This document shows, in pieces, positions 45,136 to 55,143 of a stretch of 64,000 nt of DNA. The notes below the pieces were generated by a model. That model was not told the origin of the DNA. It did no database searches and saw only the letters and a list, made by a program, of their open reading frames with translations. The position numbers and the translations under genes were made by a program. The stretch is from Solibacillus merdavium (GTDB lineage Bacteria; Bacillota; Bacilli; Bacillales_A; Planococcaceae). The DNA lies in the NCBI RefSeq assembly GCF_014836935.1, contig NZ_JACSPW010000009.1, forward strand, positions 99,586 to 163,585. The letters are read 5' to 3'. Every line of letters starts with the position of its first letter. Position 1 is the first letter of the stretch.

Positions 45136-46053
45136 TTATTTTCTCTTCGGAATTTTAACAGTGATTTGATAGTAATCATCTGTATCCTCTTCCTCCGTTT
45201 TCACATCGATTCCACTTTTCGTCACCATTGTTAACGATTGCTTAATTGTATTCAGGGCAATACGCACATCTTTACTAATCGCTTTACGAGTAGGTTTGCG
45301 CTTTTTCACTTCTGGTTCTTCTGGATGAAGAAGTTTTTTAATCTGCTCTTCTAGTTGTCTTACATTCCAATCATATTCTTTAGTAGCAGCAATAAGCTGC
45401 ATTTGCAACTGCTCATCTTTTATAGCAATTAAAGCACGCGCATGACGCTCTGAAATTTCACGATTTAAAATAGCATCTTGGACAAACTGAGGTAATTTTA
45501 GTAAACGTAATTTATTAGCTACCGTAGATTGGCCTTTCCCAAGACGTTGTGCGAGTGCTTCTTGTGTGAGCGAATGCAAGCCTAATAATTGTTGGTAAGC
45601 AAGCGCTTCCTCAATTGCTGATAATTCTTCACGTTGTAAGTTTTCTATAAGTGCAATGGAAGCCGTTTCACGATCATTTAATTGGCGAACAATAGCAGGA
45701 ACTTCAGTCCATTGTAGTGATTTCATAGCTCGATAACGACGTTCCCCTGCAATGATTTCGTATTTATCTGAATCACCGCTCATTGGACGGATAACAATCG
45801 GTTGGATAACACCATGTGTATGAATTGTTCTTGCTAATTCTTCAATCTTCTCATCATCAAAAACTGTACGTGGCTGATAACGGTTCGGAATGATTTTGTC
45901 TATTGGAATTTTAACTACTTCTTCTGAAGCCATCGAGATATTCTCTATTACTTCTTCTGAAGCCAACGAGATATTCTCTGTGACTTCTACTTCACTTTTT
46001 ACTTCTGGCTCTTTGCTCCCGCCTCCGAAAAAACGTGAAAAAGTACTTTTCAT
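45136..46053 (-). CDS. noc: Nucleoid occlusion protein Noc
   Basis: Noc is the ParB paralogue that stops division over the chromosome by tethering DNA to the membrane. The N-terminus [11 protein letters not shown] is the amphipathic membrane-binding helix known for Noc. A linker follows with a duplicated 11-residue unit, then a ParB N domain ([11 protein letters not shown]) and an HTH ([23 protein letters not shown], about 160-182). The 305-residue length slightly exceeds the usual ~285, in keeping with the linker duplication. It lies upstream of parA in its own unit. Confidence 0.96.
   Translation of the reverse strand: MKSTFSRFFGGGSKEPEVKSEVEVTENISLASEEVIENISMASEEVVKIPIDKIIPNRYQPRTVFDDEKIEELARTIHTHGVIQPIVIRPMSGDSDKYEIIAGERRYRAMKSLQWTEVPAIVRQLNDRETASIALIENLQREELSAIEEALAYQQLLGLHSLTQEALAQRLGKGQSTVANKLRLLKLPQFVQDAILNREISERHARALIAIKDEQLQMQLIAATKEYDWNVRQLEEQIKKLLHPEEPEVKKRKPTRKAISKDVRIALNTIKQSLTMVTKSGIDVKTEEEDTDDYYQITVKIPKRK
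45917..45982 (-). repeat. 33-bp tandem duplication in noc
   Basis: Two adjacent 33-nt units (45917-45949 and 45950-45982) agree at 30 positions and encode ENISxASEEVx twice in the linker between the membrane helix and the ParB domain of Noc. Confidence 0.9.
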
Positions 46054-46236
46054 CCGTGTGGCACCACCTTTAGGAAACTATCTATCTCTTATACCATATT
46101 ATTTCTGATTCATACGAAAATGTACAGTATTCAATGAACAGTAATTTTTTTAAAAACAACATAAATATAAATATGTATGCTTCAAAAGGTGAAAACATTT
46201 CATATTTTATATTTTTATTTTATTTTTATTTAAATT

Positions 46237-46953
46237 TTATATAATTGGTGTCTTATTTGGTACACCTGGTTTACGGGGATATTTTTTTGGTGTTGACTTT
46301 ATTTTATCAAATACATAGAGCGAGCGTTCACTTTCTTCAACAGGTAGGTGGAACGCAAATTCTTCTTTTAGTTTGCCCCCTAAAGTAGAAATAGCCTTCG
46401 TCGCATCTTTTAATTCTTCTGCACCTGCAGCGGCTTTTAATGCCACAAAATATCCGCCCTCTTTTGCCATTGGCAGACATAATTCAGATAAAACAGAAAG
46501 ACGTGCAACCGCGCGAGCAGTAACAACATCGAATTTTTCACGATATGCAGTATTTTGTCCAAACTCTTCTGCACGGGCATGTACAAATGTCATACCTTCC
46601 AGATTTAACTCATTTGTTAAATGATTTAAAAATGTAATTCGTTTGTTTAATGAATCCACAATCGTAATTTTTAAATGCGGGAAACAGATTTTAATTGGAA
46701 TACTTGGGAATCCAGCTCCTGCCCCTACATCACATACCGATGTGACTTTCGTGAAATCAAAATAAAATGAGGCACTAATGGAATCATAAAAATGCTTTAA
46801 ATATACGCCTTCTAAATCTGTAATGGCAGTTAAGTTCATTTTTTCATTCCACTCAACTAATAGCTCAAAATATTTATTAAACTGTGCAATTTGCTGCTCT
46901 GAAAGCTCAATACCCTTTTCCTTCAATGCTTCAATAAACTGCTTTTCGTTCAT
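46237..46953 (-). CDS. rsmG: 16S rRNA (guanine527-N7)-methyltransferase RsmG
   Basis: RsmG methylates G527 of 16S rRNA; its loss gives low-level streptomycin resistance. The 238-residue Rossmann methyltransferase has [16 protein letters not shown] (about 70-85) and VTARAVARL. The open frame runs to 47010, but the ATG at 46953 with GGAGGAG 8 nt upstream starts the standard [10 protein letters not shown]. It follows mnmG. Confidence 0.97.
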   Translation of the reverse strand: MNEKQFIEALKEKGIELSEQQIAQFNKYFELLVEWNEKMNLTAITDLEGVYLKHFYDSISASFYFDFTKVTSVCDVGAGAGFPSIPIKICFPHLKITIVDSLNKRITFLNHLTNELNLEGMTFVHARAEEFGQNTAYREKFDVVTARAVARLSVLSELCLPMAKEGGYFVALKAAAGAEELKDATKAISTLGGKLKEEFAFHLPVEESERSLYVFDKIKSTPKKYPRKPGVPNKTPII

Positions 46954-47015
46954 AAAATGCACTCCTCCATATTCAAAAGAATGAGCGCCTTTCTGAATAA
47001 AGACGCTCACATCAT

Positions 47016-48911
47016 TCAGTTCGTACTTACTTTTGCAATTTTCCCTTGCTCAATATAAACAAGTAAAATCGATACATCTGCAGGATTTACGCCAGAAATA
47101 CGTGAAGCCTGTGCAATGGAAAGTGGTCGAACACTTTTTAGCTTCATACGAGCTTCTGTCGCCAAGCTTGATATCGCATCATAATCAATATTTTCAGGGA
47201 TTTTCTTATTTTCAAGCTTCTTCATTTTTTCTACTTGTTGAAGTGCTTTTTGAATATAACCCTCATATTTTAGCTGTATTTCAATTTGTTCTTTTATATC
47301 GTCTGATAGTTCAATTTCTGAAGGTGTTAACGAAGCAACTAAATCATACGTCATTTCTGTACGTTTTAAAAGATCTGCACCACGAATACCATCTTTAAGC
47401 TCGGCACCGCCAGCAGAGCGGATTACTTCTTGTGTTGTCGAATTTGGTTTAATAATAACTTCACGCAAACGAGCAACTTCCTGTTCAATTTTTGCTTTTT
47501 TCAACTGGAATTTTGCATAACGTTCTTCTGAAATCATTCCTGCTTTATAGCCCACTTCTGTCAAACGTAAATCTGCGTTGTCATGACGTAAAAGTAAACG
47601 ATATTCTGCACGAGATGTTAATAAACGATAAGGCTCATTTGTACCTTTCGTCACTAAGTCATCAATTAATACACCGATATATGCATCAGAACGATCTAAG
47701 ATAATTTCTTCACGCCCTAAAACTTTTGCTGCTGCATTCATACCTGCCATCAAACCTTGACCTGCTGCTTCTTCATAACCTGAAGTACCATTAATTTGAC
47801 CAGCTGTATAAAGACCCTGAATTTTTTTCGTTTCTAGTGTTGGCCATAATTGTGTTGGAATTACTGAATCATACTCAATAGCATAACCCGCACGCATCAT
47901 TTCCGCGTTTTCCAATCCTGGAATAGAAGAAAGTAATTTTTTTTGAACATGTTCAGGTAAGCTTGTCGATAACCCTTGGACATATACTTCACGTGTATTG
48001 CGTCCTTCAGGCTCCAAGAAAATCTGGTGACGAGGCTTATCGCTAAAACGTGTTACTTTATCTTCAATTGAAGGACAATAACGTGGGCCAGTCCCTTTAA
48101 TCATCCCTGAAAACATTGGAGATAAATGTAGATTTTCCTCAATTGTACGATGTGTTTCCTCTGTTGTATAAGTTAACCAGCAAGGTAACTGATCCATAAT
48201 ATATTCTGTTGTTTCAAAGCTAAATGCACGTGGTACATCATCACCCGGCTGAATTTCCGTTTTTGAATAGTCAATTGTACGGTTGTTTACACGTGGTGGT
48301 GTTCCCGTTTTAAATCGGATTAAATCAAACCCTAATTCTTTTAAGTTATCCGCTAATTTAATGGATGGCTGTTGGTTGTTTGGACCTGAAGAATACTTCA
48401 GATTCCCTAAAATAATCTCTCCACGCAAAAACGTACCTGATGTAATAATGACAGCTGGTGCACGGTAAATGGCTCCAACTTGTGTAATTACACCTTTTAC
48501 TTCCCCATCTTCTACAATTAGTTCATCGACCATTGCTTGATGAATTTGCAAGTTTGGCTCTTCTTCCAATACACGTTTCATCTCATGTTGATATTGGAAT
48601 TTATCCGCTTGTGCACGCAATGCTCGTACTGCTGGACCTTTCCCCGTATTTAACATACGCATTTGGATATGTGTTTTATCGATGATACGTCCCATTAATC
48701 CGCCCAGTGCATCGATTTCACGAACAACGATTCCTTTTGCAGGTCCGCCGACTGAAGGGTTACATGGCATAAACGCAATCATATCTAAATTAATTGTAAG
48801 CATGAGTGTTTTAGCACCCATTTTTGCGGCAGCATATGCTGATTCCACACCAGCATGTCCTGCACCAACAACGATTACGTCAAAATTACCTGCTTCATAT
48901 TGTAATGACAT
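47016..48911 (-). CDS. mnmG: tRNA uridine 5-carboxymethylaminomethyl modification enzyme MnmG
   Basis: MnmG works with MnmE to modify U34 of several tRNAs. The 631-residue flavoprotein begins with the FAD motif [12 protein letters not shown], and contains [11 protein letters not shown] (about 49-59), the active-site Cys region [10 protein letters not shown], and a C-terminal helical domain ([27 protein letters not shown]). It lies 27 nt after mnmE. Confidence 0.98.
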   Translation of the reverse strand: MSLQYEAGNFDVIVVGAGHAGVESAYAAAKMGAKTLMLTINLDMIAFMPCNPSVGGPAKGIVVREIDALGGLMGRIIDKTHIQMRMLNTGKGPAVRALRAQADKFQYQHEMKRVLEEEPNLQIHQAMVDELIVEDGEVKGVITQVGAIYRAPAVIITSGTFLRGEIILGNLKYSSGPNNQQPSIKLADNLKELGFDLIRFKTGTPPRVNNRTIDYSKTEIQPGDDVPRAFSFETTEYIMDQLPCWLTYTTEETHRTIEENLHLSPMFSGMIKGTGPRYCPSIEDKVTRFSDKPRHQIFLEPEGRNTREVYVQGLSTSLPEHVQKKLLSSIPGLENAEMMRAGYAIEYDSVIPTQLWPTLETKKIQGLYTAGQINGTSGYEEAAGQGLMAGMNAAAKVLGREEIILDRSDAYIGVLIDDLVTKGTNEPYRLLTSRAEYRLLLRHDNADLRLTEVGYKAGMISEERYAKFQLKKAKIEQEVARLREVIIKPNSTTQEVIRSAGGAELKDGIRGADLLKRTEMTYDLVASLTPSEIELSDDIKEQIEIQLKYEGYIQKALQQVEKMKKLENKKIPENIDYDAISSLATEARMKLKSVRPLSIAQASRISGVNPADVSILLVYIEQGKIAKVSTN

Positions 48912-48938
48912 GTTGTTCTTCCTTTCCTTTACTTAAAT

Positions 48939-50324
48939 TTATTTCCCTAAACAGAACTGAGAGAATAGCTGATTAATTAAGCTTTCCTGAACAGTATCTC
49001 CTATAATTTCACCAAGGATTTCCCACGTGCGCGTAACATCTATTTGAATCATATCAACCGGCACCCCAGCTTCAGCTGCAGCCAATGCATCTTCAATTAC
49101 TTGTTGAGCTTGATGCAATAAGGCAATATGACGTGCATTTGAAACATATGTTAAATCGTTTGCTTCTACTTGTCCTTCAAAGAATAACGCTGCAATCGCT
49201 TCTTCAAGCTCCATTACACCTTCTTCTTTTAATAGCGAAGTCGTTACGACACGATGTTTACCTGCTAATTCATGGACACGATTTAAATCGATTTTGCGCT
49301 CGATATCTGTTTTGTTAACAACGACGATATAATCCATTGCCTGAATCGTTTCAAATAACCGCTCATCTTCAATCGTCAATGCTTCTCCATAATTTAAAAC
49401 AAGTAATATTAAATCAGCGTCTTTTAACGCTTCACGAGAACGTTCAACACCAATTCGCTCTACGATATCCTCTGTTTCACGAATACCTGCAGTATCGACT
49501 AAACGTAAAGGTACGCCGCGTACATTTACGTATTCTTCAATAATATCACGAGTCGTGCCTGCAATGTCGGTTACAATCGCTTTATTTTCTTGAACTAAAC
49601 TATTTAAAAGTGAAGACTTCCCTACATTTGGTCTACCTAAAATAACTGTTGATAAGCCTTCACGCAAAATTTTCCCTTGTGATGATGTTTGAAGCAATTT
49701 AATAATTTCTTCTCGTACCCAACCGCATTTTTCAAGCAGTACTGGAATTGTCATTTCTTCTACATCATCATATTCCGGATAATCTATATTGACTTCCACT
49801 TGTGCTAATGTTTCCAATAATGCTTGGCGTAAAGACATAATAAGACGTGAAAGCTTCCCGTCCATTTGACCGAGTGCAACATTCATAGCACGATCTGTTT
49901 TTGCACGAATTAAATCCATAACAGCTTCTGCCTGTGATAAGTCAATACGACCATTTAAGAAAGCTCGCTTTGTAAACTCCCCAGGTTCCGCCAGACGTGC
50001 ACCATATTGCAATACAAGCTGTAAAACACGATTAACTGACACAATACCACCATGACAGTTTATTTCGACAACATCCTCACGCGTAAAAGTTTTTGGTCCG
50101 CGCATTAGTGACAACATAACTTCCTCTACGACCTCATCCGTTTTTGGATCAATTAAATGCCCGTAGTGAATCGTATGTGACGCCACTTCGTTTAGACGCT
50201 TATGATTTGGTGACTTAAATATTTTATCTGCAATCGCTACTGCCTCATCGCCGCTTAGACGAACTATGGCAATGGCTCCTTCTCCCATTGGTGTGGATAT
50301 CGCAGCAATCGTATCGAATTCCAT
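48939..50324 (-). CDS. mnmE: tRNA modification GTPase MnmE
   Basis: This 461-residue protein has an N-terminal tetrahydrofolate-binding domain (1-118), a helical domain, and an inserted G domain with P-loop GRPNVGKSS (about 226-234), DTAGIRET and NKTD. It ends in FCLGK, close to the C-(I/L)-GK terminus used in catalysis. The open frame runs to 50369, but the ATG at 50324 with AGGAGG gives the family start. Inverted DnaA boxes lie just upstream. Confidence 0.98.
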   Translation of the reverse strand: MEFDTIAAISTPMGEGAIAIVRLSGDEAVAIADKIFKSPNHKRLNEVASHTIHYGHLIDPKTDEVVEEVMLSLMRGPKTFTREDVVEINCHGGIVSVNRVLQLVLQYGARLAEPGEFTKRAFLNGRIDLSQAEAVMDLIRAKTDRAMNVALGQMDGKLSRLIMSLRQALLETLAQVEVNIDYPEYDDVEEMTIPVLLEKCGWVREEIIKLLQTSSQGKILREGLSTVILGRPNVGKSSLLNSLVQENKAIVTDIAGTTRDIIEEYVNVRGVPLRLVDTAGIRETEDIVERIGVERSREALKDADLILLVLNYGEALTIEDERLFETIQAMDYIVVVNKTDIERKIDLNRVHELAGKHRVVTTSLLKEEGVMELEEAIAALFFEGQVEANDLTYVSNARHIALLHQAQQVIEDALAAAEAGVPVDMIQIDVTRTWEILGEIIGDTVQESLINQLFSQFCLGK

Positions 50325-50346
50325 CTTATATCCTCCTAATTTTGTG

Positions 50347-50364
50347 TTATCCACATGTGGATAA
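50347..50364. promoter_or_regulatory. Palindromic pair of DnaA boxes before mnmE
   Basis: TTATCCACATGTGGATAA is two perfect DnaA boxes head to head with no spacer, 23 nt before the mnmE start codon. From memory, the trmE (mnmE) upstream region is a DnaA-bound site in B. subtilis as well, so expression of the mnmE operon may be tied to DnaA. Confidence 0.85.
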
Positions 50365-50455
50365 ATCACATCCGTGCTACACTTTCTAACAATTTAGATT
50401 AACATATTTTAAATAAAATCTAAAGCAATGTTGTTTTTTATAAGTATTATTTACA

Positions 50456-50488
50456 TAAAAAAACGGCCTATCCAAAAGAATAGGCCAA
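50456..50488 (-). terminator. Terminator of the rnpA-yidC-jag operon
   Basis: The minus strand GGCCTA/TAGGCC stem (50465-50486, extended by inner pairs) is followed by G and seven T residues, 17 nt after the jag stop. Confidence 0.9.
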
Positions 50489-50503
50489 CACGTCTGTATG
50501 CTT

Positions 50504-51268
50504 TTATTTTACTGGCTCAATGACTAAATAGCGATTTGGCTCGGCACCTTCTGAATATGTTTCAATATCCAAACGGTTAGCCAATGCATTATGAATGATT
50601 TTTCTTTCATAAGAAGCCATTGGTTCCAATGAGACCGATTTTCGGGTGCGTACTACCTTGTCCGCCATTCGTAATGCTAACTGCTCAAGTGCAACTTGAC
50701 GGCGTTCACGATAATCTTCTACATCCATTTGTAAAATCATAAATGATTTGGCAGTTTTATTAAGCATGAGCTGTGTTAAATGTTGAAGCGCATTTAAGGT
50801 AAGACCACGCTTCCCTATCAATAATGCTGCTTTTTCACTCGATAACTTAAAAGAAACATATTTGCCATCTGATTCATGTTCAATTATTAAATCTGTAATC
50901 CCCATTCCTAAAGCAATATTCGTTAAATACGACTTTGATTCTTCAATAGGGTCCACTTGTTGTTGTTCATGGTGAATTGATTGATCTTCATTAACTAAAA
51001 CCGGCTCATTTTCAAAGGTTTCTTTGATAAATGACTGTTCTTCTACTACAGGTGTAGGTTGTGAAGTAGTTTCGTTATTCACTTGTTGCTGAACAATTTC
51101 TTTTACAGTAACACGAACTTCTGCATTTCGTGCACCAAAACCTAAAAATCCTTTTTTACCTTCTTGTAAAACTTCTACATCAACTTGTTCCCGAGTATGG
51201 CCAAGCTTTTGTAACGCTAATGAGATCGCTTCTTCTACTGTTGCGCCTATTTGCGTAGTTTGTTTCAC
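50504..51268 (-). CDS. jag: RNA-binding protein Jag (KhpB)
   Basis: This 254-residue protein has an N-terminal Jag domain (about 1-55; LQEGKKGFLGFGARNAEV), an acidic Gln-rich linker (about 60-110), a KH domain with GKRGLTLNALQ (about 150-160) and a C-terminal R3H domain (RxxxH-like RKIIHNALANR). It forms an RNA-binding pair with KhpA and affects cell shape and the YidC neighbourhood. It directly abuts yidC. Confidence 0.95.
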   Translation of the reverse strand: MKQTTQIGATVEEAISLALQKLGHTREQVDVEVLQEGKKGFLGFGARNAEVRVTVKEIVQQQVNNETTSQPTPVVEEQSFIKETFENEPVLVNEDQSIHHEQQQVDPIEESKSYLTNIALGMGITDLIIEHESDGKYVSFKLSSEKAALLIGKRGLTLNALQHLTQLMLNKTAKSFMILQMDVEDYRERRQVALEQLALRMADKVVRTRKSVSLEPMASYERKIIHNALANRLDIETYSEGAEPNRYLVIEPVK

Positions 51269-52051
51269 TTATTTCGCTCCTCCTGCATCGGTAGCATCCG
51301 GTTTATTTTTATTCCAAGGTTTGTAAATAACAAGGTTTTGTAATACAGATACAAAGTTTCCGACTACCCAATATAATGATAAAGCGGCAGGTAAAATAAT
51401 ACCGAAACCAACAATCATTAATGGCATGATGTACATCATAATTTTCATTTGCGGGTTATCTACTGCTGGTCCAGTCATTAATACAACATACTGAATAAGA
51501 CCTGCGATAACAGCAAATACAATACTTGGCTCTGCTAACGGAACCGCTAAAAATGTTCCTAATTCAAATGCGTCCGGTGTTGCATTCATACGGCTTATTG
51601 CATGATAGAAACCAATTAATATCGGCATTTGAATAAGAATCGGTAAACATCCAGCTAATGGGTTAACGCCTGAAGTTTGCATTAACTGCATCATTTCCTG
51701 CTGGTATTTTTGTTGAGTTGCTGCATCTTTAGAGCTGTATTTTGCTTGAAGCTCTTTTAACTTCGGTTGCATTTCCTGCATTTTTTTAGAGCTTTTAACT
51801 TGTTTGATTGTTAAAGGTAAAATAATTAGACGAATAATAACAGTTACGATAATAATTGCAAAAGCATAATTCGCAGCATTGCCTTCGAACATATCAGCAA
51901 AAAGCTTGATGAATGATACTAATGGCCAAACGATATATTCATTCCAAAAGCCATCACTTTCAGATGAAATCGGCTGGTCAAATTCTGTACAGCCTGAAAG
52001 TAGCAATACTACTGAGACAAGCGACAGCATTATCCAAAGATTTTTCTTCAA
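51269..52051 (-). CDS. yidC: Membrane protein insertase YidC (SpoIIIJ)
   Basis: This Oxa1/YidC-family insertase is made as a lipoprotein: signal peptide with lipobox LLSGC (Cys near residue 20) and five transmembrane segments with the conserved FYHAISRM and TIKQVKSSKKMQEMQPKL cytoplasmic loop. In spore formers it is needed for SpoIIIA function. The open frame runs to 52123, but the TTG at 52051 has AGGAGG 7 nt upstream and gives the standard 260 residues. Confidence 0.97.
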   Translation of the reverse strand: MKKNLWIMLSLVSVVLLLSGCTEFDQPISSESDGFWNEYIVWPLVSFIKLFADMFEGNAANYAFAIIIVTVIIRLIILPLTIKQVKSSKKMQEMQPKLKELQAKYSSKDAATQQKYQQEMMQLMQTSGVNPLAGCLPILIQMPILIGFYHAISRMNATPDAFELGTFLAVPLAEPSIVFAVIAGLIQYVVLMTGPAVDNPQMKIMMYIMPLMIVGFGIILPAALSLYWVVGNFVSVLQNLVIYKPWNKNKPDATDAGGAK

Positions 52052-52207
52052 CCTTCTTCCTCCTAAAGCAAACCTATTCAATTTTTTATGACAACAGTTT
52101 ACCATGTGCATACGTTTGTACACTACTAATTGTTCCGATAATTTAAATTTTATCGTATCTTTATTTCAAACTATCGTAAAAATTTATAGTAAATTTTAAG
52201 TGTAATA

Positions 52208-52549
52208 TCAACCTTTATAAACTCTTGCAACTTTTAATACATGCTGCAAGCTTTTTTTGGTTTCATGAAAATCTATTGTGGCCGCCTGCGTTCTGGCGAT
52301 AATAACATAGTCCATATCTTGTCTTACTTCATCTTTTATTTCCAGAAAAGCCTGGCGAATATAGCGCTTCACTTGAACTCGTGTGACCGCATTCCCCACT
52401 TTTTTACTTACTGATAAGCCAATACGAAACGCCTCTTGTTCTTCCTTTTTCAAGCAATAAACAATAAATTGGCGATTCGCAAAGGACTTACCTTTTTTAA
52501 ACACCTTTTGAAATTCTTCATTTTTCTTTATTCGTTGGCGTTTATTCAT
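52208..52549 (-). CDS. rnpA: Ribonuclease P protein component, altered RNR motif
   Basis: RnpA is the protein cofactor of RNase P, which matures tRNA 5' ends. The 113 residues start [23 protein letters not shown], with the family [12 protein letters not shown]. The next residues are normally (M/V)RNRIKR, but here read TRVQVKR, so the Asn and second Arg of the RNR motif are replaced; the later Arg and Lys remain. The gene is separated from rpmH by a terminator and a structured repeat rather than directly following it. Confidence 0.96.
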   Translation of the reverse strand: MNKRQRIKKNEEFQKVFKKGKSFANRQFIVYCLKKEEQEAFRIGLSVSKKVGNAVTRVQVKRYIRQAFLEIKDEVRQDMDYVIIARTQAATIDFHETKKSLQHVLKVARVYKG

Positions 52550-52607
52550 GATCCATTCACCTGCTCCATCTAATCATTGGTACTTTTTTTGCTTCTGTCG
52601 AAACAAT

Positions 52608-52776
52608 CAATTACACCTAGGCGTAATTGCGTCCAGATTTTTTGGTAATAAAAAATCTGAGCATCTGCCAGAGGCTTATCTTCATTCAGCGGGTGTATAA
52701 ACACCTGATGGAACTGATAAAACAAGCATGCATCCCTTACCTATACAGGTAAGTATTTTCTACTGAATGAAGATAA
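52608..52776. repeat. Multi-hairpin dispersed-type repeat between rpmH and rnpA
   Basis: About 170 bp is almost wholly made of inverted repeats: a 22-bp palindrome around CCTAGG (52608-52629), CAGATTTTTT/AAAAAATCTG (52634-52659), and an outer 14-bp perfect pair TTATCTTCATTCAG/CTGAATGAAGATAA (52676-52689, 52763-52776). The outer pair encloses GGTGT/ACACC and CTTACCT/AGGTAAG hairpins. No coding potential. From memory, sequences of this kind are dispersed in Lysinibacillus-type genomes; only one copy is in this window. Confidence 0.7.
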
Positions 52777-52779
52777 AAG

Positions 52780-52809
52780 AAAAAAAAGACCACTGATGTG
52801 GCTCAGTGG
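52780..52809 (-). terminator. Terminator of rpmH
   Basis: The minus strand CCACTGA/TCAGTGG stem (52790-52809, 6-nt loop) is followed by TC and eight T, 2 nt after the rpmH stop. It separates rpmH from rnpA, usually cotranscribed. Confidence 0.88.
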
Positions 52810-52811
52810 AC

Positions 52812-52946
52812 TTATGCTGATAATACTTTTCTTCCTTTTTTACGACGGCGTGCTAATACGTTACGGCCGTTTTTTGTGCTCATACGAGCGCGGAAACCGT
52901 GAACTTTAGAGTGCTTACGTTTTTTAGGTTGGTACGTGCGTTTCAT
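52812..52946 (-). CDS. rpmH: 50S ribosomal protein L34
   Basis: This 44-residue, very basic protein starts [20 protein letters not shown] and ends KVLSA, the L34 sequence. AGGAGG lies 8 nt upstream of the ATG. It flanks oriC on the left, as in nearly all Firmicutes. Confidence 0.98.
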   Translation of the reverse strand: MKRTYQPKKRKHSKVHGFRARMSTKNGRNVLARRRKKGRKVLSA

Positions 52947-53105
52947 TTATATACACCTCCTGAATTCGAGTGTTACTATATCTATTTCTACATACAGACC
53001 ATGATATTATATAAATAATGAAACCCATTTGTCAATCCTTCTATTTTTTTTTCTATTTTTAAATTATATTTCATAATCTATTCCCTCTCCCTTCCCAATA
53101 TTCAG

Positions 53106-53403
53106 TTATCCACAATTCATAAATATTTTTTTACCTAAGCCTGTGAGTAGTTTTTTTTCTCAAAAAATTATCCACAACGTTTATCTACAGCTTTTTCACA
53201 TATAACTTCCCTGTGGACAACCATTACTCGAATAACATATGATTATGTGGATAAGATTGATTAAGTATTGAAATAGCTCACTTTATTTGATACGATAACT
53301 GTGTTTTACTTTGTGGAATTCTTTTCTGGGAAATATTTTATCCACAATTGTTGATAATCTGTGGACAATGATTTCCCTAACTATTGTATAACATTTATCC
53401 ACA
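53106..53403. other. oriC: oriC: DnaA-box array upstream of dnaA
   Basis: The 680-nt gap between rpmH and dnaA has no gene. It holds TTATCCACA boxes at 53106-53114, 53168-53176, 53338-53346 and 53395-53403, a TTATCTACA at 53181-53189, and inverted boxes at 53212-53220, 53246-53254 and 53360-53368. This is the upstream half of the bipartite Bacillus-type origin and probably also the autoregulatory region of dnaA. The segment 53404-53600 is AT-rich, with a weak TTGAAC-based promoter candidate. Confidence 0.95.
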
Positions 53404-53629
53404 GCGTGTGGTTATGTGTATGAACATGTTTTTTATTGATAAAATTCATATTTTATAGCTCTGTTTTTCTATTAAATATCTAACAGGGCGTTTCTTTTTT
53501 TTGTGAATAAGAACGAAACTGTCTCAAAAAAATCACATAAAAAAAAATCTCATTCTATGTTGAACGAAATAAATCTCTTCTAATATATGAATTAATATGT
53601 GAAATGAAATAACGAAAGGAAGAACAAGC

Positions 53630-54973
53630 TTGGAACATTTAGAAAATTTATGGAATGCCGTCCTTGCCCAAGCTGAACAAAAAATTTCAAAACCGAGCTT
53701 TGATACTTGGCTAAAATCGACAAAACTTTTGGCTCATAGTGGCACAAAAGTAACGATTTCAGCACCTAACTCTTTTGCCCGTGATTGGCTTGAACAATAC
53801 TATATTCATATGATTACTGGAATATTAAATGAGTTAACTGGCGAAGATCTGGTCATTAAATTTGTCGTTCAGAAAGATCAAGTGGCAGACGACTTTGAAC
53901 TACCACCACCTATTACCCAAGCAAAATCGAGTGATCACCATGATATTACACCTGGTATGCTCAATCCAAAATATACATTTGATACGTTCGTTATCGGCTC
54001 TGGAAACCGCTTTGCTCATGCAGCGAGTTTAGCTGTAGCAGAAGCACCAGCAAAAGCCTACAACCCCTTCTTTATATACGGGGGGGTAGGATTAGGAAAA
54101 ACCCATTTAATGCATGCTATTGGTCATTATGTAAAAGAACATAACCCAACAGCAAATGTCGTCTATCTATCATCTGAAAAATTCACGAATGAATTTATCA
54201 ACTCGATTCGTGATAACAAAACAATAGATTTCCGAAATAAATACCGTAATGTCGATGTACTGTTAATTGACGATATTCAGTTTTTAGCTGGGAAAGAGTC
54301 TACGCAAGAGGAATTTTTCCATACATTCAATACATTACATGAAGAATCAAAACAAATCGTCATTTCAAGTGACCGACCACCAAAGGAAATCCCTACATTG
54401 GAAGATCGTTTGCGCTCTCGATTTGAATGGGGTTTAATCACAGATATTGCACCACCTGATTTAGAAACACGTATTGCTATTTTACGAAAAAAGGCCAAAG
54501 CAGACGGATTGGATATACCAAATGAGGTTATGCTTTATATTGCCAATCAAGTTGATACAAATATTCGTGAGTTAGAAGGCGCATTAATCCGTGTAGTTGC
54601 ATATTCATCTTTGGTCAATACTGATGTGTCGCCTGAACTGGCTGCAGAAGCTTTAAAAGATATTATGCCGAACTCAAAACCGCGTATGATTTCAATTTTA
54701 GATATTCAAACTGCAACCGGGGAGCACTTCAATATACGATTAGAAGATTTTACGGCAAAACGCCGAACAAAGTCGATTGCTTTTCCAAGGCAGGTCGCGA
54801 TGTATTTATCGAGGGAACTAACGGATTTTTCATTACCTAAAATTGGCGAGGAATTTGGGGGACGAGACCATACGACCGTCATCCATGCACATGAAAAAAT
54901 ATCTTCATTAATTAAAACAGATCAACAGCTCCAACAAGATATTAAACAAATTCGAAGCATGCTAGGTAAATAA
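53630..54973 (+). CDS. dnaA: Chromosomal replication initiator DnaA
   Basis: DnaA binds DnaA boxes and opens the origin. The 447 residues comprise domain I (1-80), a short linker, the AAA+ domain III with Walker [10 protein letters not shown] (about 150-158), Walker [11 protein letters not shown], sensor motifs, and domain IV with [11 protein letters not shown] (about 405-415), which reads the box. Start is TTG with AAAGGAAG upstream. Confidence 0.99.
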   Translation: MEHLENLWNAVLAQAEQKISKPSFDTWLKSTKLLAHSGTKVTISAPNSFARDWLEQYYIHMITGILNELTGEDLVIKFVVQKDQVADDFELPPPITQAKSSDHHDITPGMLNPKYTFDTFVIGSGNRFAHAASLAVAEAPAKAYNPFFIYGGVGLGKTHLMHAIGHYVKEHNPTANVVYLSSEKFTNEFINSIRDNKTIDFRNKYRNVDVLLIDDIQFLAGKESTQEEFFHTFNTLHEESKQIVISSDRPPKEIPTLEDRLRSRFEWGLITDIAPPDLETRIAILRKKAKADGLDIPNEVMLYIANQVDTNIRELEGALIRVVAYSSLVNTDVSPELAAEALKDIMPNSKPRMISILDIQTATGEHFNIRLEDFTAKRRTKSIAFPRQVAMYLSRELTDFSLPKIGEEFGGRDHTTVIHAHEKISSLIKTDQQLQQDIKQIRSMLGK

Positions 54974-54976
54974 AGC

Positions 54977-55130
54977 TGTGTATAACTAATCCTTTTTCAC
55001 ACAGTGATATACACAGCTTGTGCACATGTGGATAGCTTACATGCAGTAAGAAAAAGTTAGGTTATCCACAAATCCACAGGGCCTATTACTATATCTATTA
55101 ATATCTTTAAATAAATAATTAATTATATAA
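54977..55130. other. oriC: oriC: DnaA boxes, DnaA-trios and DUE between dnaA and dnaN
   Basis: The 170-nt gap holds TGTGTATAA (54977-54985), TGTGGATAG (55027-55035), TTATCCACA (55062-55070) and AATCCACA next to it, plus weaker ATATACACA and TTGTGCACA. Right of the last boxes lies GGGCC, then CTATTACTATATCTATTAATA, consistent with DnaA-trio repeats, and an almost pure A/T stretch to 55130. This layout matches the unwinding region of B. subtilis. Confidence 0.9.
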
Positions 55131-55143
55131 GAGAGGTAAACTA

